Below, piece after piece: positions 1 to 7,816 of a stretch of DNA of 59,560 nucleotides (its first letter is position 1; every line of letters begins with the position of its first letter). The notes beneath the pieces were generated by a model. It was given only the letters and a program-made list of their open reading frames with translations, did not search any database and was not told the origin of the DNA. Source of the DNA: Nostoc sp. LPT (GTDB taxonomy: Bacteria; Cyanobacteriota; Cyanobacteriia; Cyanobacteriales; Nostocaceae); contig NZ_JABXKF010000139.1 in NCBI RefSeq assembly GCF_017115165.1, positions 63,978-123,537 on the forward strand. Reading direction: 5' to 3'. Both the position numbers and the translations under genes were made by a program.

Positions 1-181
1 CGCCGATTTGTTCATCGATGGCAAGGGATTGTTGATAAAGGGCGATCGCTTCTTCTATTTCTCCTTTATTGGCTTTGATCTGTCCTAAGTTGATCAACGT
101 CGCCGCTTTGCCTTGGACATCGCCGATTTGTTCATCGATGGCAAGGGATTGTTGATAAAGGGCGATCGCTTCTTCTATTTC
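1..181 (-). repeat. 120-bp tandem TPR-coding repeat units
   Basis: The first 60 bases of the window recur identically at 121-180, and identity continues five bases further. The period is 120 bp, or 40 codons, which is one TPR unit plus linker. The region between the copies is diverged. Identity at the DNA level, synonymous sites included, points to recent unit duplication or gene conversion. Confidence 0.9.
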
Positions 182-2671
182 TCCTGTATTGGCTTTTAGC
201 AGTCCTAAGTTGTTAATAATTGCTGCTTTTTCTTGTTCGTCTTCTGCTGGACAGCTATCCAGGGCTTTTTGATAATGCTCTTGTGCTTTACTGACTTCAC
301 CCAGTTGGTGTTCAGAGTAAGCTAACTCATGTAACACGAAGTAATTTTCAGCAAGTTCTAAAGTTGATTTGCATAGTTGAACAGCTTCCCGAAATCGGCT
401 TTGATTTCTCCAACGCCTTGCCAACTTTGTCGTTTCTAAAGCAATATCATCTACTTCTCCTCGCAACGCCAGTCGATGAATTTCTAAGCATTCTTCATCA
501 CTTGTGTTTTCTATCTCCTCATACCACAAACGATACAACACCTCAGCCGCTTGCTTATACAAAACTTCCCCATCCTCTGGTAATTGCACAGGCAAAATAC
601 GCGGCACTCGTAACGCCTCATCATAGCTCACTTCCAACAGCCCCAACGCCACCGCCTGACTAATATAATGTTCCAAATTGGGGATACTATCACAAACTGC
701 GGCTAAAGCTTCCCTGGGTACTGGCAACTCAAACACCAATCCCCGTGACAAAATCTCTTGCATGGTTGAATCCATCTGTTGCAGCAGCGCCTCTGCCAAA
801 ACTTGCTCTCGCAACTCCACCGGATCTGCTGCTAACTGATTCAAAATTGCCGCCACATCAACTGTTGCATTTTGCAGAATCTTATCCAACCATTCCAGCA
901 AGCGGGGATTCCCATCTGCTAATTTTTGCGCCTGTAATTTTAACGCCTCATCCACCTGAGATGTAGCATTAAAGGCTGTGAGGCGACTAAACTTTTTTTG
1001 TAAATCTGCACCTTGCAGTGCATCTAAAGGCTGCTTGTGGAAATACTGCAACTGGGTAAATTCAAAATCGTAACGGCAAGTAATAATGATACGGTGCGAT
1101 GTGTAATTGTCTCTAATTGCCCAAACTAAAGCAGTCAATACCTCTGCTGCTTCCGATTGCAGCACATAACTCTCATCACGGGGTTCTAAATTCACTTCAA
1201 AGTTATCTAGCACCAATAAAAATGGCTTTGCTCCCTCATGCAACTGCTGAAAAACTCGCCGCAACCGAAACCTTAATTCTTCATCGTAATTTTGTAAGCT
1301 TTTGCGTTGTTCGTTATCATCCAACTTTTCCGCCAAGCGATTCACCAAACTCGCTTCATCAATCCTCCCCACCCAAACAACGCGCTCAAAATTCGGCAGT
1401 CTGTCACACAGCCTAGCTGCTAAACTACTTTTACCCAAACCACCCATACCATAAATCAACACCCCAATTTCATCGGTTGATTGACTCAGTACCCGCAAAC
1501 AATTTTGCAATTGACGGCGACGACCAACAAAACTCTCCCGCGTCGCGACTTTCACCTTACCCGCAAGGTCTAAAAACTGGGTAGAAACAGAAGGCGGTGG
1601 TGCTGGTTTCCGTCCACGAGTATGCAAAGTTGTAACTAGAGAACTTGGTAAATTGCCCCCTGCATACAGCCGCAACAAATGCCAATCCCGCGCCTTGTTC
1701 TTGATTAATGCTTGGTATATACTAGCAACAGCCTCAGCGATCTGCTTCCCGGCTGACAATTCCTGATACAATGCGGCAGCTGCGGCTGTCGCATCCGGAT
1801 CTAAAACCTTTTGACCCCAACCCAAAACCGCTTTTGCACCGGATTTGAGCAATTCTTCAGCCATTGAAGGCACAGAACCGGAATTGCCAGCTTGCCCAGT
1901 GCGACACCCAGAGACAAAGATGAGTTTCGGCAATCGAAATTGTAATTCTTGGGCGATATCCTTAGCACTGGCATAGAAAGCTTCACCTGTTGTCGTTTCT
2001 GTAATAAAGCGCGGTTGCCCATCTTGTAAAGTAGCATGACCCGTCAGGTGTAAAACATCAAAATAATCCCTGTCGTAACCATCGACTAAATAACCCAACT
2101 CCGACAAACAGCCGCTTTCTTCTACTGTCAGTGCTAAAGGTTGCCGCTTTGTCGCCTCCAAAATCCGTGCTTCCTCTCCCTCAAAATCCAGCACAGGTTC
2201 GATATCCAGAGGCGAAGTTGCCATAAACAAAACTTGTAGCGCTCGGTTTTCTGGTTCCTCTTCAATAGTCAATTTTTTTACCGTGCTATCTGACACCCAC
2301 CGCACTGGGACAATAGCCGGGACTTGCTCAACCAAAAAGCTAACGCCATCGTGCAGCACTTCCCAAGGCAGATGGGCGAGTTTCTCGGCTGCGGCGATCG
2401 CCAAAACAATCCCCTCACGCCGATACTTATCTAGTAAGGGTTGCAGAGTGCGATCGCCCCCATCCAACCAGTTATACAACCGCCGTCCAGTTACTTTATA
2501 ATCCTCTGGTAAATCTGCAACGTAATAATCTCGTTCCGCCAACTCAATCAAATCGGCGATTTCTGTTAGAGGAAGCGATCGCTTTTCATACTGGTTTGGA
2601 TTATCAATAAAGTAACGTAGCTCTACGTAATTCTCATCAACTGTTTTGAGGTCGAGGTGGAGGGTTTGCAC
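1..2671 (-). CDS. CHAT domain - STAND NTPase - TPR protein (3' end beyond window)
   Basis: About 890 residues are visible; the C-terminus lies beyond base 1. The frame is open from a GTG at 2671, just after an in-frame TGA, to the window edge. The N-terminal part carries a CHAT (caspase-like) peptidase domain with LHLTGHAT (His212) and LIFVSGCRTGQ (Cys256), so the His/Cys dyad is intact. Next comes an NB-ARC-like P-loop NTPase with GMGGLGKSS (Lys414) and Walker B-like FLLVLDNFE. From about residue 690 the protein is TPRs with LxxxGxxxAAxxxYQQSL periodicity. In this architecture the repeats are thought to sense a trigger, the NTPase to oligomerise and the CHAT protease to act as effector; that role is inferred from the family. 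It lies 81 bp downstream of an EACC1-like gene on the same strand. The exact substrate is unknown. Confidence 0.85.
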   Translation of the reverse strand, partial: MQTLHLDLKTVDENYVELRYFIDNPNQYEKRSLPLTEIADLIELAERDYYVADLPEDYKVTGRRLYNWLDGGDRTLQPLLDKYRREGIVLAIAAAEKLAHLPWEVLHDGVSFLVEQVPAIVPVRWVSDSTVKKLTIEEEPENRALQVLFMATSPLDIEPVLDFEGEEARILEATKRQPLALTVEESGCLSELGYLVDGYDRDYFDVLHLTGHATLQDGQPRFITETTTGEAFYASAKDIAQELQFRLPKLIFVSGCRTGQAGNSGSVPSMAEELLKSGAKAVLGWGQKVLDPDATAAAAALYQELSAGKQIAEAVASIYQALIKNKARDWHLLRLYAGGNLPSSLVTTLHTRGRKPAPPPSVSTQFLDLAGKVKVATRESFVGRRRQLQNCLRVLSQSTDEIGVLIYGMGGLGKSSLAARLCDRLPNFERVVWVGRIDEASLVNRLAEKLDDNEQRKSLQNYDEELRFRLRRVFQQLHEGAKPFLLVLDNFEVNLEPRDESYVLQSEAAEVLTALVWAIRDNYTSHRIIITCRYDFEFTQLQYFHKQPLDALQGADLQKKFSRLTAFNATSQVDEALKLQAQKLADGNPRLLEWLDKILQNATVDVAAILNQLAADPVELREQVLAEALLQQMDSTMQEILSRGLVFELPVPREALAAVCDSIPNLEHYISQAVALGLLEVSYDEALRVPRILPVQLPEDGEVLYKQAAEVLYRLWYEEIENTSDEECLEIHRLALRGEVDDIALETTKLARRWRNQSRFREAVQLCKSTLELAENYFVLHELAYSEHQLGEVSKAQEHYQKALDSCPAEDEQEKAAIINNLGLLKANTGEIEEAIALYQQSLAIDEQIGDVQGKAATLINLGQIKANKGEIEEAIALYQQSLAIDEQIG

Positions 2672-2732
2672 GTTCTCAATCTTGAGACTTCAGTATTTAC
2701 CCCAAGTCTACCACCCCCAATTCCGTAACAAC

Positions 2733-2752
2733 AGACGCGATTAATCGCGTCT
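2733..2752. repeat. 20-bp perfect palindrome directly after the EACC1-like stop codon
   Basis: AGACGCGATTAATCGCGTCT is a perfect dyad that abuts the TAG of the upstream small gene and precedes the CHAT gene in the same transcript direction. It could form a strong RNA hairpin between two cotranscribed genes, acting as attenuator, processing site or stability element. It may also be a member of a mobile palindrome family. No T-run follows it on the minus strand, so a simple Rho-independent terminator is less likely. Confidence 0.7.
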
Positions 2753-3079
2753 CTACGATTCTAAAATTTGGCGAATCTGTTCCAGGGTTGCATCCTCTAA
2801 AAGAAGTCGCCTGCCATTGCGCCCGACAATCAACACCTTTTCAATTCTTTTACCAGATTGCTTGGCTTTATACTCTTGATACCACTTACGGATTTGTTCA
2901 GCAATGGCGATCGCACCCCCAACAATACCAACGATGGTAGCAACTGTTGCTGTTACTCCTTCTCTTTGGGGTGCATCTGAACTCACTGCATAGTTACCAG
3001 ATATACCAGGAATTGCCAAAAGCGCCTCTGTTGCTGCGATCGCATCTTCTCCCGCGATCGCCAACTGAATTTCTGCCAT
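2753..3079 (-). CDS. EACC1-like small partner protein of a STAND/CHAT system
   Basis: 108 residues from the ATG at 3079. The protein starts MAEIQLAIAGED, contains a glycine-rich hydrophobic segment (about residues 45-62, VATIVGIVGGAIAIAEQI), and ends in a short beta-rich tail (KVLIVGRNGRRLLLEDAT). This layout matches what I recall of the Effector-Associated Constant Component 1 (EACC1) family, found next to caspase/CHAT and STAND effectors in cyanobacteria and actinobacteria. An upstream in-frame TTG at 3094 is preceded by GGAG and could be the true start. It is the first gene of a two-gene unit with the CHAT-NTPase-TPR gene. Its biochemical activity is unknown; membrane insertion of the hydrophobic stretch is a guess. 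Confidence 0.7.
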   Translation of the reverse strand: MAEIQLAIAGEDAIAATEALLAIPGISGNYAVSSDAPQREGVTATVATIVGIVGGAIAIAEQIRKWYQEYKAKQSGKRIEKVLIVGRNGRRLLLEDATLEQIRQILES

Positions 3080-3415
3080 AGTGTTGATCTGCAAGTAACT
3101 CCAGGCTTATTTTAAACAACATCCCAAGGCAATTTCTTCTAAAAATTCCTAATTCTTGTCGTAAAGAATGTCTGGAAACCTAAATTTTCGGTTTTTAGTT
3201 CTCAATCAACTTATAACAAGGGGCTTAAGCCCCTTGTTTTGTCTTAGTCCGCGCAGACTGACTTTAACTGTGTAAAATGAGACTGTTGAAAAACTATATC
3301 CAAATCACGGTTATACTTTCTCATAAAACCACCAAAATACTTGGGGGCAATGGCCAAAAAGTTCTTAGTTTAGGAAAGATATATCAGACTTTAATAACTA
3401 TTAGAGGTGGCTGTA
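3080..3415. other. Divergent intergenic region with a 24-bp palindrome
   Basis: This lies between the minus-strand EACC1-like gene and the plus-strand ParA-like gene, so it must hold both promoters. The only clear structure is a 24-bp perfect palindrome at 3215-3238 (arms AACAAGGGGCTT and AAGCCCCTTGTT). Because neither neighbour reads into it as a 3' end, it is more likely a dispersed extragenic palindrome than a terminator for these genes. AGAGG at 3403-3407 is the likely ribosome binding site for the ATG at 3416. Confidence 0.6.
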
Positions 3416-4120
3416 ATGCCGACGATTCATTTTGTGGATGGTGAAAAAGGCGGGGTAGGAAAGTCTCTCTTTGCCAGGACAATGATTCAGTATTGTTTGG
3501 ATAAGAGAATCCCATTTGTACCAGTGGAGACAGATAGATCGAATCCAGATGTTGCAGGGGTATATAAGGAGATATGTAAGTATGCTGTGTTTAGTGAGAA
3601 TGAACGACAGGCAAATAAGGCAGATAGAATATTTGAGTGGGCGATAGAGAAGCCAGTAATTGTGAATTTAGCCGCACAATCGCATAGAGCAGTACAAGGG
3701 TGGATTGAATCTAATCAATTACTTGAACTAGGAAGTTCGCAGGGAGTGATGTTTTGCAAATGGTTTGTATCGACAGGAGGATACGACAGCATCAACCTGT
3801 TTACTCAGTCAGTGAATACTTACGGTGATAAAATTCCTCATATTCTGGTGAGGAATTTAGGGCTGTGTGATGATTGGGAGCATCTAGAGTTAGACTCTAA
3901 CTATCAGAACATAGTAAATAAATATCAGATAAAAGTTATAGATTTTCCGAAGTTAGCATACAGAGAAAGAAACATAATTGACCAAAATCGCCTGACTTTT
4001 GCAGAGGCTAGAGAGTATAAAGAATTTGGGATAATTGGGAAACAGAGAATAGTGAATTTTTTGAAGCTTGCTTATGGTGCTTTTGAGAAAGTAGGTATCT
4101 GGTATGAAAAAGTTGAATAG
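3416..4120 (+). CDS. Orphan ParA/MinD-like P-loop ATPase
   Basis: 234 residues. The N-terminus has the deviant Walker A box of the ParA/MinD superfamily, VDGEKGGVGKSLFA, with the signature lysine in GEKGGVGKS. The Walker A' aspartate is less clear (PVETDRSNPD at about 38-47). No ParB or centromere-like gene follows. The region beyond residue 100 is specific to this subfamily and I do not recognise a further domain. The ATG at 3416 is preferred over an upstream GTG at 3407 because AGAGG sits about 8 nt before it. It resembles single ParA-like ATPases on cyanobacterial plasmids and islands, so a role in partition, conjugation or protein positioning is possible but not shown. AT-rich codon use differs from the neighbouring methyltransferase. 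Confidence 0.7.
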   Translation: MPTIHFVDGEKGGVGKSLFARTMIQYCLDKRIPFVPVETDRSNPDVAGVYKEICKYAVFSENERQANKADRIFEWAIEKPVIVNLAAQSHRAVQGWIESNQLLELGSSQGVMFCKWFVSTGGYDSINLFTQSVNTYGDKIPHILVRNLGLCDDWEHLELDSNYQNIVNKYQIKVIDFPKLAYRERNIIDQNRLTFAEAREYKEFGIIGKQRIVNFLKLAYGAFEKVGIWYEKVE

Positions 4121-4315
4121 TAGTCATTAGTCATTGGTCACGCCCCTTTGGGGAAGTCAAAAATCAAAAGTCAAAAGTCAAAAACTAAGAACTAATCACC
4201 ATGTACAAAGGAAAAGTGACAAATGACAAATGACGAAGGACAAATGACAAAGGACAAACCTTAGCAGGAGATTGGATGGGGGTGCGATGGCGTACCCGCC
4301 CGCCGTAGCGATCGC
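4121..4315. repeat. Short tandem repeat tract and palindromic repeat
   Basis: This gap contains runs of the heptamers AAAAGTC (about 4161-4185) and ACAAATG/ACAAAGG (about 4220-4258), the STRR type known from heterocystous cyanobacteria. A small CCCC-TTT-GGGG hairpin lies at 4143-4153, and one copy of a palindromic repeat ending in GCGATCGC lies at 4284-4315. I see no gene here. Confidence 0.6.
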
Positions 4316-4361
4316 TTTGCGAATTTGACTACAATCCTTAGAAAGAGTAGCTAAAACCTAA

Positions 4362-5084
4362 ATGTCTAAAAAGCCCGATTCGCAGTTTCAAAATCTCTTT
4401 AGTTCACCCAAATCAACTAACTGGGACGAAAGATTAGCCCAAATAGCCTATCGCTTTAACCGAGAATATCAACGCGAAACCTTTGAACTGCCAGCAGAAG
4501 TACAGGCAATGCCGATATTCCACGAGTGGATTGCTGGGAGTTTCTCAGGGAGAATTGCTTCCCCTTTTTGGGAAATTGCTAAACCTCAAAAAAACCAACA
4601 CTGTATAGATATTGGCTGTGGGATCAGCTTTTTAATCTATCCTTGGCGGGATTGGCAAGCATTTTTTCATGGGCAAGAAATCAGTAATGTGGCGCGCGAT
4701 ACCTTGAATTCTCGTGGCCCACAGTTGAATTCTAAGCTGTTCAAAGGTGTTGAGTTGGGAGCAGCCCATCAGTTAAACTACCCATCAGAGCAGTTTGATC
4801 TAGCGATCGCCACCGGATTTAGCTGCTATTTTCCCCTCGAATATTGGGATGCTGTACTAGCACAAGTCAAGCGGGTGTTAAAACCAGGTGGACATTTTGT
4901 GTTTGACGTTCTCAATCCAGAACAGCCTTTAGCGGAAGATTGGGCAGTTCTGGAAACCTATTTGGGTGCTGAGGTGTTTTTAGAGCCTTTGGCTAAGTGG
5001 GAAAAAACGATTAAGGCCGCTGGTGCTAAAATAGTGACGCATAAATCGGGGGAATTATTCGAGTTGTATAAGGTGCGATTTTAA
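4362..5084 (+). CDS. Class I SAM-dependent methyltransferase
   Basis: 240 residues with a Rossmann-type methyltransferase core. Motif I is CIDIGCGISFL at about 81-91. An acidic strand end follows (HGQEIS), then the post-core segment FDLAIATGFSCYF and motif III-like VLKPGGHFVFDVLNP at about 174-188. The N-terminal 75 residues are family specific. The substrate cannot be read from sequence; small-molecule or lipid methylation is common for this fold. The start is the ATG at 4362. It converges on the DUF202 gene with only an 8-bp gap, so transcripts probably overlap at their 3' ends. Confidence 0.85.
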   Translation: MSKKPDSQFQNLFSSPKSTNWDERLAQIAYRFNREYQRETFELPAEVQAMPIFHEWIAGSFSGRIASPFWEIAKPQKNQHCIDIGCGISFLIYPWRDWQAFFHGQEISNVARDTLNSRGPQLNSKLFKGVELGAAHQLNYPSEQFDLAIATGFSCYFPLEYWDAVLAQVKRVLKPGGHFVFDVLNPEQPLAEDWAVLETYLGAEVFLEPLAKWEKTIKAAGAKIVTHKSGELFELYKVRF

Positions 5085-5092
5085 AAATCTTA

Positions 5093-5650
5093 TTACTCAG
5101 GGATAAGTGGACTCATTGGATCTAAGGAAGTTGTAAAAACAAAATAGATTACCCCAGTGCCGAGAATCATCACAGCGAGACTGAACAGCAACACCCACCG
5201 ATCTGTTGGTTCGTAAGTATCTTCTTCAATATCACGACGGACAGCAAAATAGTGTACTGTTGAGAGCCACACCGTCATTAAACCCACCAGTGAGAAGACT
5301 AAACCTAACTTCCAGCCGTTACCAGGACGGGGTATCAAAGGTACTTGGAAGGCACGCAAACGCACGATGACGACACCAAAACCTAAAAGAGCGATCCCTG
5401 TCCGCATCCAAGCGAGGTAGGTACGCTCATTTGCCAAGTGATCTCGAATTCTGGAAGGATTCAGTCGTCCTGGCTTTTTTTTATTTTTATCTTCTTCTGT
5501 GGGTTTCAATTTTAACTGCATCAATAACACCCTTATCCCTAAAGCAGCTTCTGTCAAAAAAATGCGCAGGTAGTAAGAAATCTCTTTCCAGATAACTTGC
5601 ACCCAGTGCAATAGTTGCGCTACTGAAATATGCTTATTGTGATTGTACAT
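5093..5650 (-). CDS. DUF202 family membrane protein
   Basis: 185 residues from the ATG at 5650. The core RIRDHLANERTYLAWMRTG is the hallmark of DUF202 (YidH-like) proteins and is followed by three predicted membrane helices (ALLGFGVVIVRL, KLGLVFSLVGLMTVWL and VLLFSLAVMILGTGVIYF). Function is unknown; the protein should sit in the inner or thylakoid membrane. Start choice is uncertain: the frame is open to 5737, and an ATG at 5521 (MQLKLKPTEED) has AAGGG 8 nt upstream and would give the usual short family length. The extra N-terminal helix in the longer forms is amphipathic. Confidence 0.8.
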   Translation of the reverse strand: MYNHNKHISVAQLLHWVQVIWKEISYYLRIFLTEAALGIRVLLMQLKLKPTEEDKNKKKPGRLNPSRIRDHLANERTYLAWMRTGIALLGFGVVIVRLRAFQVPLIPRPGNGWKLGLVFSLVGLMTVWLSTVHYFAVRRDIEEDTYEPTDRWVLLFSLAVMILGTGVIYFVFTTSLDPMSPLIPE

Positions 5651-5762
5651 TTTTCCAAAATTTATTTTAATGCAGATATCGAAATAAAACAACCCTGACC
5701 GAATAATTCGGAACTGATAATTGATGTTATGGAGCAACTGTAAGTAATAAGATTCATAAAAA

Positions 5763-5826
5763 AACAGCCAAGATCAGAGAAATTTTTCACCAGTTTTTGT
5801 CCTGTTTTTCTCTGAAATTGGCTGTT
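5763..5826. repeat. 20-bp imperfect inverted repeat with 24-nt loop
   Basis: The left arm 5763-5782 (AACAGCCAAGATCAGAGAAA) pairs with 5807-5826 at 18 of 20 positions, leaving a T-rich loop. It lies just upstream of the DUF202 gene. It may be a stable RNA hairpin, the two ends of a very small insertion element, or an operator. Confidence 0.7.
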
Positions 5827-5950
5827 ACCCTGTTGAAATTGAGAACAATTTATAAACAGTTATAAGTCTAAATTCTTACCATACACCTAGTACCGCAAGG
5901 CGGAAGTCAAAAGTCAAAAGTCACGCATAATTGTATTCCAAGCTCTTGCG

Positions 5951-6017
5951 CCATTTGAAATGGTGAGGCAGTCCGGTCTTGGGGGTTCCCCCCATGAGGA
6001 ACTGCCTCACCCAAAGG
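5951..6017. repeat. Nested palindromic intergenic element
   Basis: GGTGAGGCAGT at 5962-5972 is the exact reverse complement of ACTGCCTCACC at 6001-6011, with a second inverted repeat (GGGGGTTCCCCCC, 5981-5993) inside. A near-palindrome CCATTTGAAATGG flanks it at 5951. I recall very similar sequences scattered in Nostoc-group genomes, so I call it a dispersed repeat. The rest of the interval 5827-6066 shows STRR-like AAAGTC repeats and no gene. Confidence 0.65.
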
Positions 6018-6066
6018 GGTATGTTTATTTACGCCATGTACTAGTAACTGTTTAACGTTCAATGAT

Positions 6067-6723
6067 TTAAGACTTCATGGTAGGCGCATTGGGAACCCGT
6101 GTATATATTATAGCTTGTGATACATTCGGGATAAACCAGTTAACTTCGTTAGCTTTGACAATTTGAGCATTAGGAATGTTGATTTCAATTGCAGCAGTAT
6201 CTGGATTAGTTTTAATTGTTAACTTACTGCCATCAGGTATCTTAATAGCGACTGCCTCTGTAAATTCTTGAGCTTGTCCGTCTGCGGTTAAGCCTGTAAT
6301 TGTGGCATCATTTGGCAGATAGAAGCCATCACAATCCCAGTTATTTTTAGTGGACTGACCATCAGCTAGAAAATATAGAGCGTTCTCGTACATGGCATCG
6401 TCATCCTCTTCCTCATTTGGTCTTTTGCCATATACTGCTATGGTGTTACCTGTTTTGTTTTCGCATTGACCCCAATTGATTCCTGTCTCTAAAGCATATT
6501 TTTGGAATGTTAACTCATCGATTTTCTGCTGAATTTGCTCTGGTGTGACACCTTCTACTTGAGTTTGGGCTTCTTTTGCTTGAGTCAGTTTATCAAGCGT
6601 TTTCGTGACTTCGATATAATCAGGGTTTTTGCTAAATTTTGGTTTATCAGCAAAAGAAGGTTGAGCAAAGGCGAAATTAGCGACAATCATTAAGATAATT
6701 AGCAGAGATTTCCAGATTTTCAT
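6067..6723 (-). CDS. Secreted protein of unknown function, downstream of CadD-like transporter
   Basis: 218 residues from the ATG at 6723, chosen because AGGA lies about 9 nt upstream and the protein then begins with a clean signal peptide (MKIWKSLLIILMIVANFAFA, cleavage near QPSFA). The mature part has a helical segment (about 30-75), then a domain with two cysteines (WGQCENKTG, NWDCDGFY) and a strongly acidic stretch EEEDDD, ending in a beta-rich part. I do not recognise the family. It follows the CadD-like gene closely in the same direction, so a role in metal or ion homeostasis in the periplasm is a reasonable inference. Longer starts at 6792 or 6771 would overlap or abut the transporter gene. 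Confidence 0.65.
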   Translation of the reverse strand: MKIWKSLLIILMIVANFAFAQPSFADKPKFSKNPDYIEVTKTLDKLTQAKEAQTQVEGVTPEQIQQKIDELTFQKYALETGINWGQCENKTGNTIAVYGKRPNEEEDDDAMYENALYFLADGQSTKNNWDCDGFYLPNDATITGLTADGQAQEFTEAVAIKIPDGSKLTIKTNPDTAAIEINIPNAQIVKANEVNWFIPNVSQAIIYTRVPNAPTMKS

Positions 6724-6784
6724 GTTTTGATTCCTGTTGATAGGTAAGATATTTTGCTGTTGGGAATTCATAATGCACTTCTTT

Positions 6785-7495
6785 TTAGACAATTAGTTTT
6801 TCTTGTTCTTCACTCAACGGTTGAGTATTGAAACCTAAAATTAATGAGAATGTATAACTAGAAATTACAGATAGAAGAGTCCAAGTAACATTTTCTGTGA
6901 CAATAAACACGCCCAAACCAATCAAGATACAAGGTACAAAAGTCTTGCCATTTTCAGTTAAAAAGTTTGCGATCGCAGGCAAAGAGGTTAATTTACAAGC
7001 GGTATAACACCATACACCGACTAGGGTAAAAAATACACTTAGTATTACCAGCAGACTATCTAATTCTGAGTTGGCAAACAGAGGTACATAGACACTGATA
7101 TTATCACTACCATTGGCAAAGGCGATCGCAGCGACATTGCAAGTTTGGGGAGAGAGAAAACTGCTAACTATAGAGGGACAAGACGGCTCAGTTTCTTCTT
7201 CGGCTTCCTCAGATGAATCCTCTTCGCGTTTTAGTAAACTGCTCATACCAATGATTATTGGCATAAAACCAAGTAGTCTAATCCAGTCCTGCGGTATGAT
7301 TAGTCCACCTAAGAAACCAGGAAGGCTAGCAACGATCAATGCTGCAAAACCGAGATACTGACCAGCAAAGATGTGACGACTGCGAAACGTTGCACTTATT
7401 TGTGAAAAAAACAACGTCAGAATGACAATATCATCAATGTTGGTAGCAGTGAATGCGGTAATCCCTGTGGTAATTGCAGTTACTAAATCGTTCAT
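6785..7495 (-). CDS. CadD-family cadmium/cation resistance transporter
   Basis: 236 residues, polytopic. The opening ITAFTATNIDDIVILTLFF and later IAFANGSDNISVYVPLF are the two half-repeats of the Cad (cadmium resistance) transporter family within the LysE superfamily, each with an N-D signature (TNIDD, GSDN). An acidic cytoplasmic loop (EEDSSEEAEEETEP, about 91-104) lies between the halves. Five to six membrane helices are visible. Family members confer tolerance to cadmium or related ions; the actual substrate here is inferred. It is the first gene of a unit with the secreted protein and is divergent from a LysR gene that may control it. Confidence 0.85.
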   Translation of the reverse strand: MNDLVTAITTGITAFTATNIDDIVILTLFFSQISATFRSRHIFAGQYLGFAALIVASLPGFLGGLIIPQDWIRLLGFMPIIIGMSSLLKREEDSSEEAEEETEPSCPSIVSSFLSPQTCNVAAIAFANGSDNISVYVPLFANSELDSLLVILSVFFTLVGVWCYTACKLTSLPAIANFLTENGKTFVPCILIGLGVFIVTENVTWTLLSVISSYTFSLILGFNTQPLSEEQEKLIV

Positions 7496-7816
7496 TTGTG
7501 AATGTCCTTATTTTTATGCTTGGGCATTGGGCATGGGGCATGAAGAAGAGACAAGGTAGACAAGGAAGAGGGGGGAGATAAGGGAGAGACTTGTTCAATA
7601 ATTCCCCCTTGTCCCCCTCATCTCCCCCTGCTCCTCATGCTCCTCCTGCTCCCTGCTCTCCTGCCTTCCCTGCTCTCGACTTGGCCGTTTGATTCCGTGC
7701 CGAAGCTTTGATTTATACTTTAGTCAAACTAACCGATAGAATCAAATGCTTTTATTTGTCAAAATGATAAATGAAAGTGATTAAAATTTTGACACTAAGT
7801 CTTAGGGATACGATAA
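7496..7816. promoter_or_regulatory. Divergent cadD/lysR promoter region with LysR-type dyad
   Basis: The half nearest the transporter is a low-complexity GGGCATT / GGGGAGA / CCCCCT repeat tract (about 7520-7680) of the type found between cyanobacterial genes. Closer to the LysR start, TTAGT-CAA-ACTAA at 7720-7732 is a perfect 5-bp dyad containing T-N11-A spacing, as expected for a LysR-type operator. The interval has no gene. Confidence 0.5.

Noticed and set aside
1..181. CRISPR-like repeat appearance
   Set aside because: The repeat is coding, in frame, with 120-bp period and no unique spacers; it is TPR coding DNA.
364..2501. Several plus-strand open frames within the CHAT-NTPase-TPR gene
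   Set aside because: They are proline/leucine-rich antisense frames of a well-supported minus-strand gene and carry no motif.
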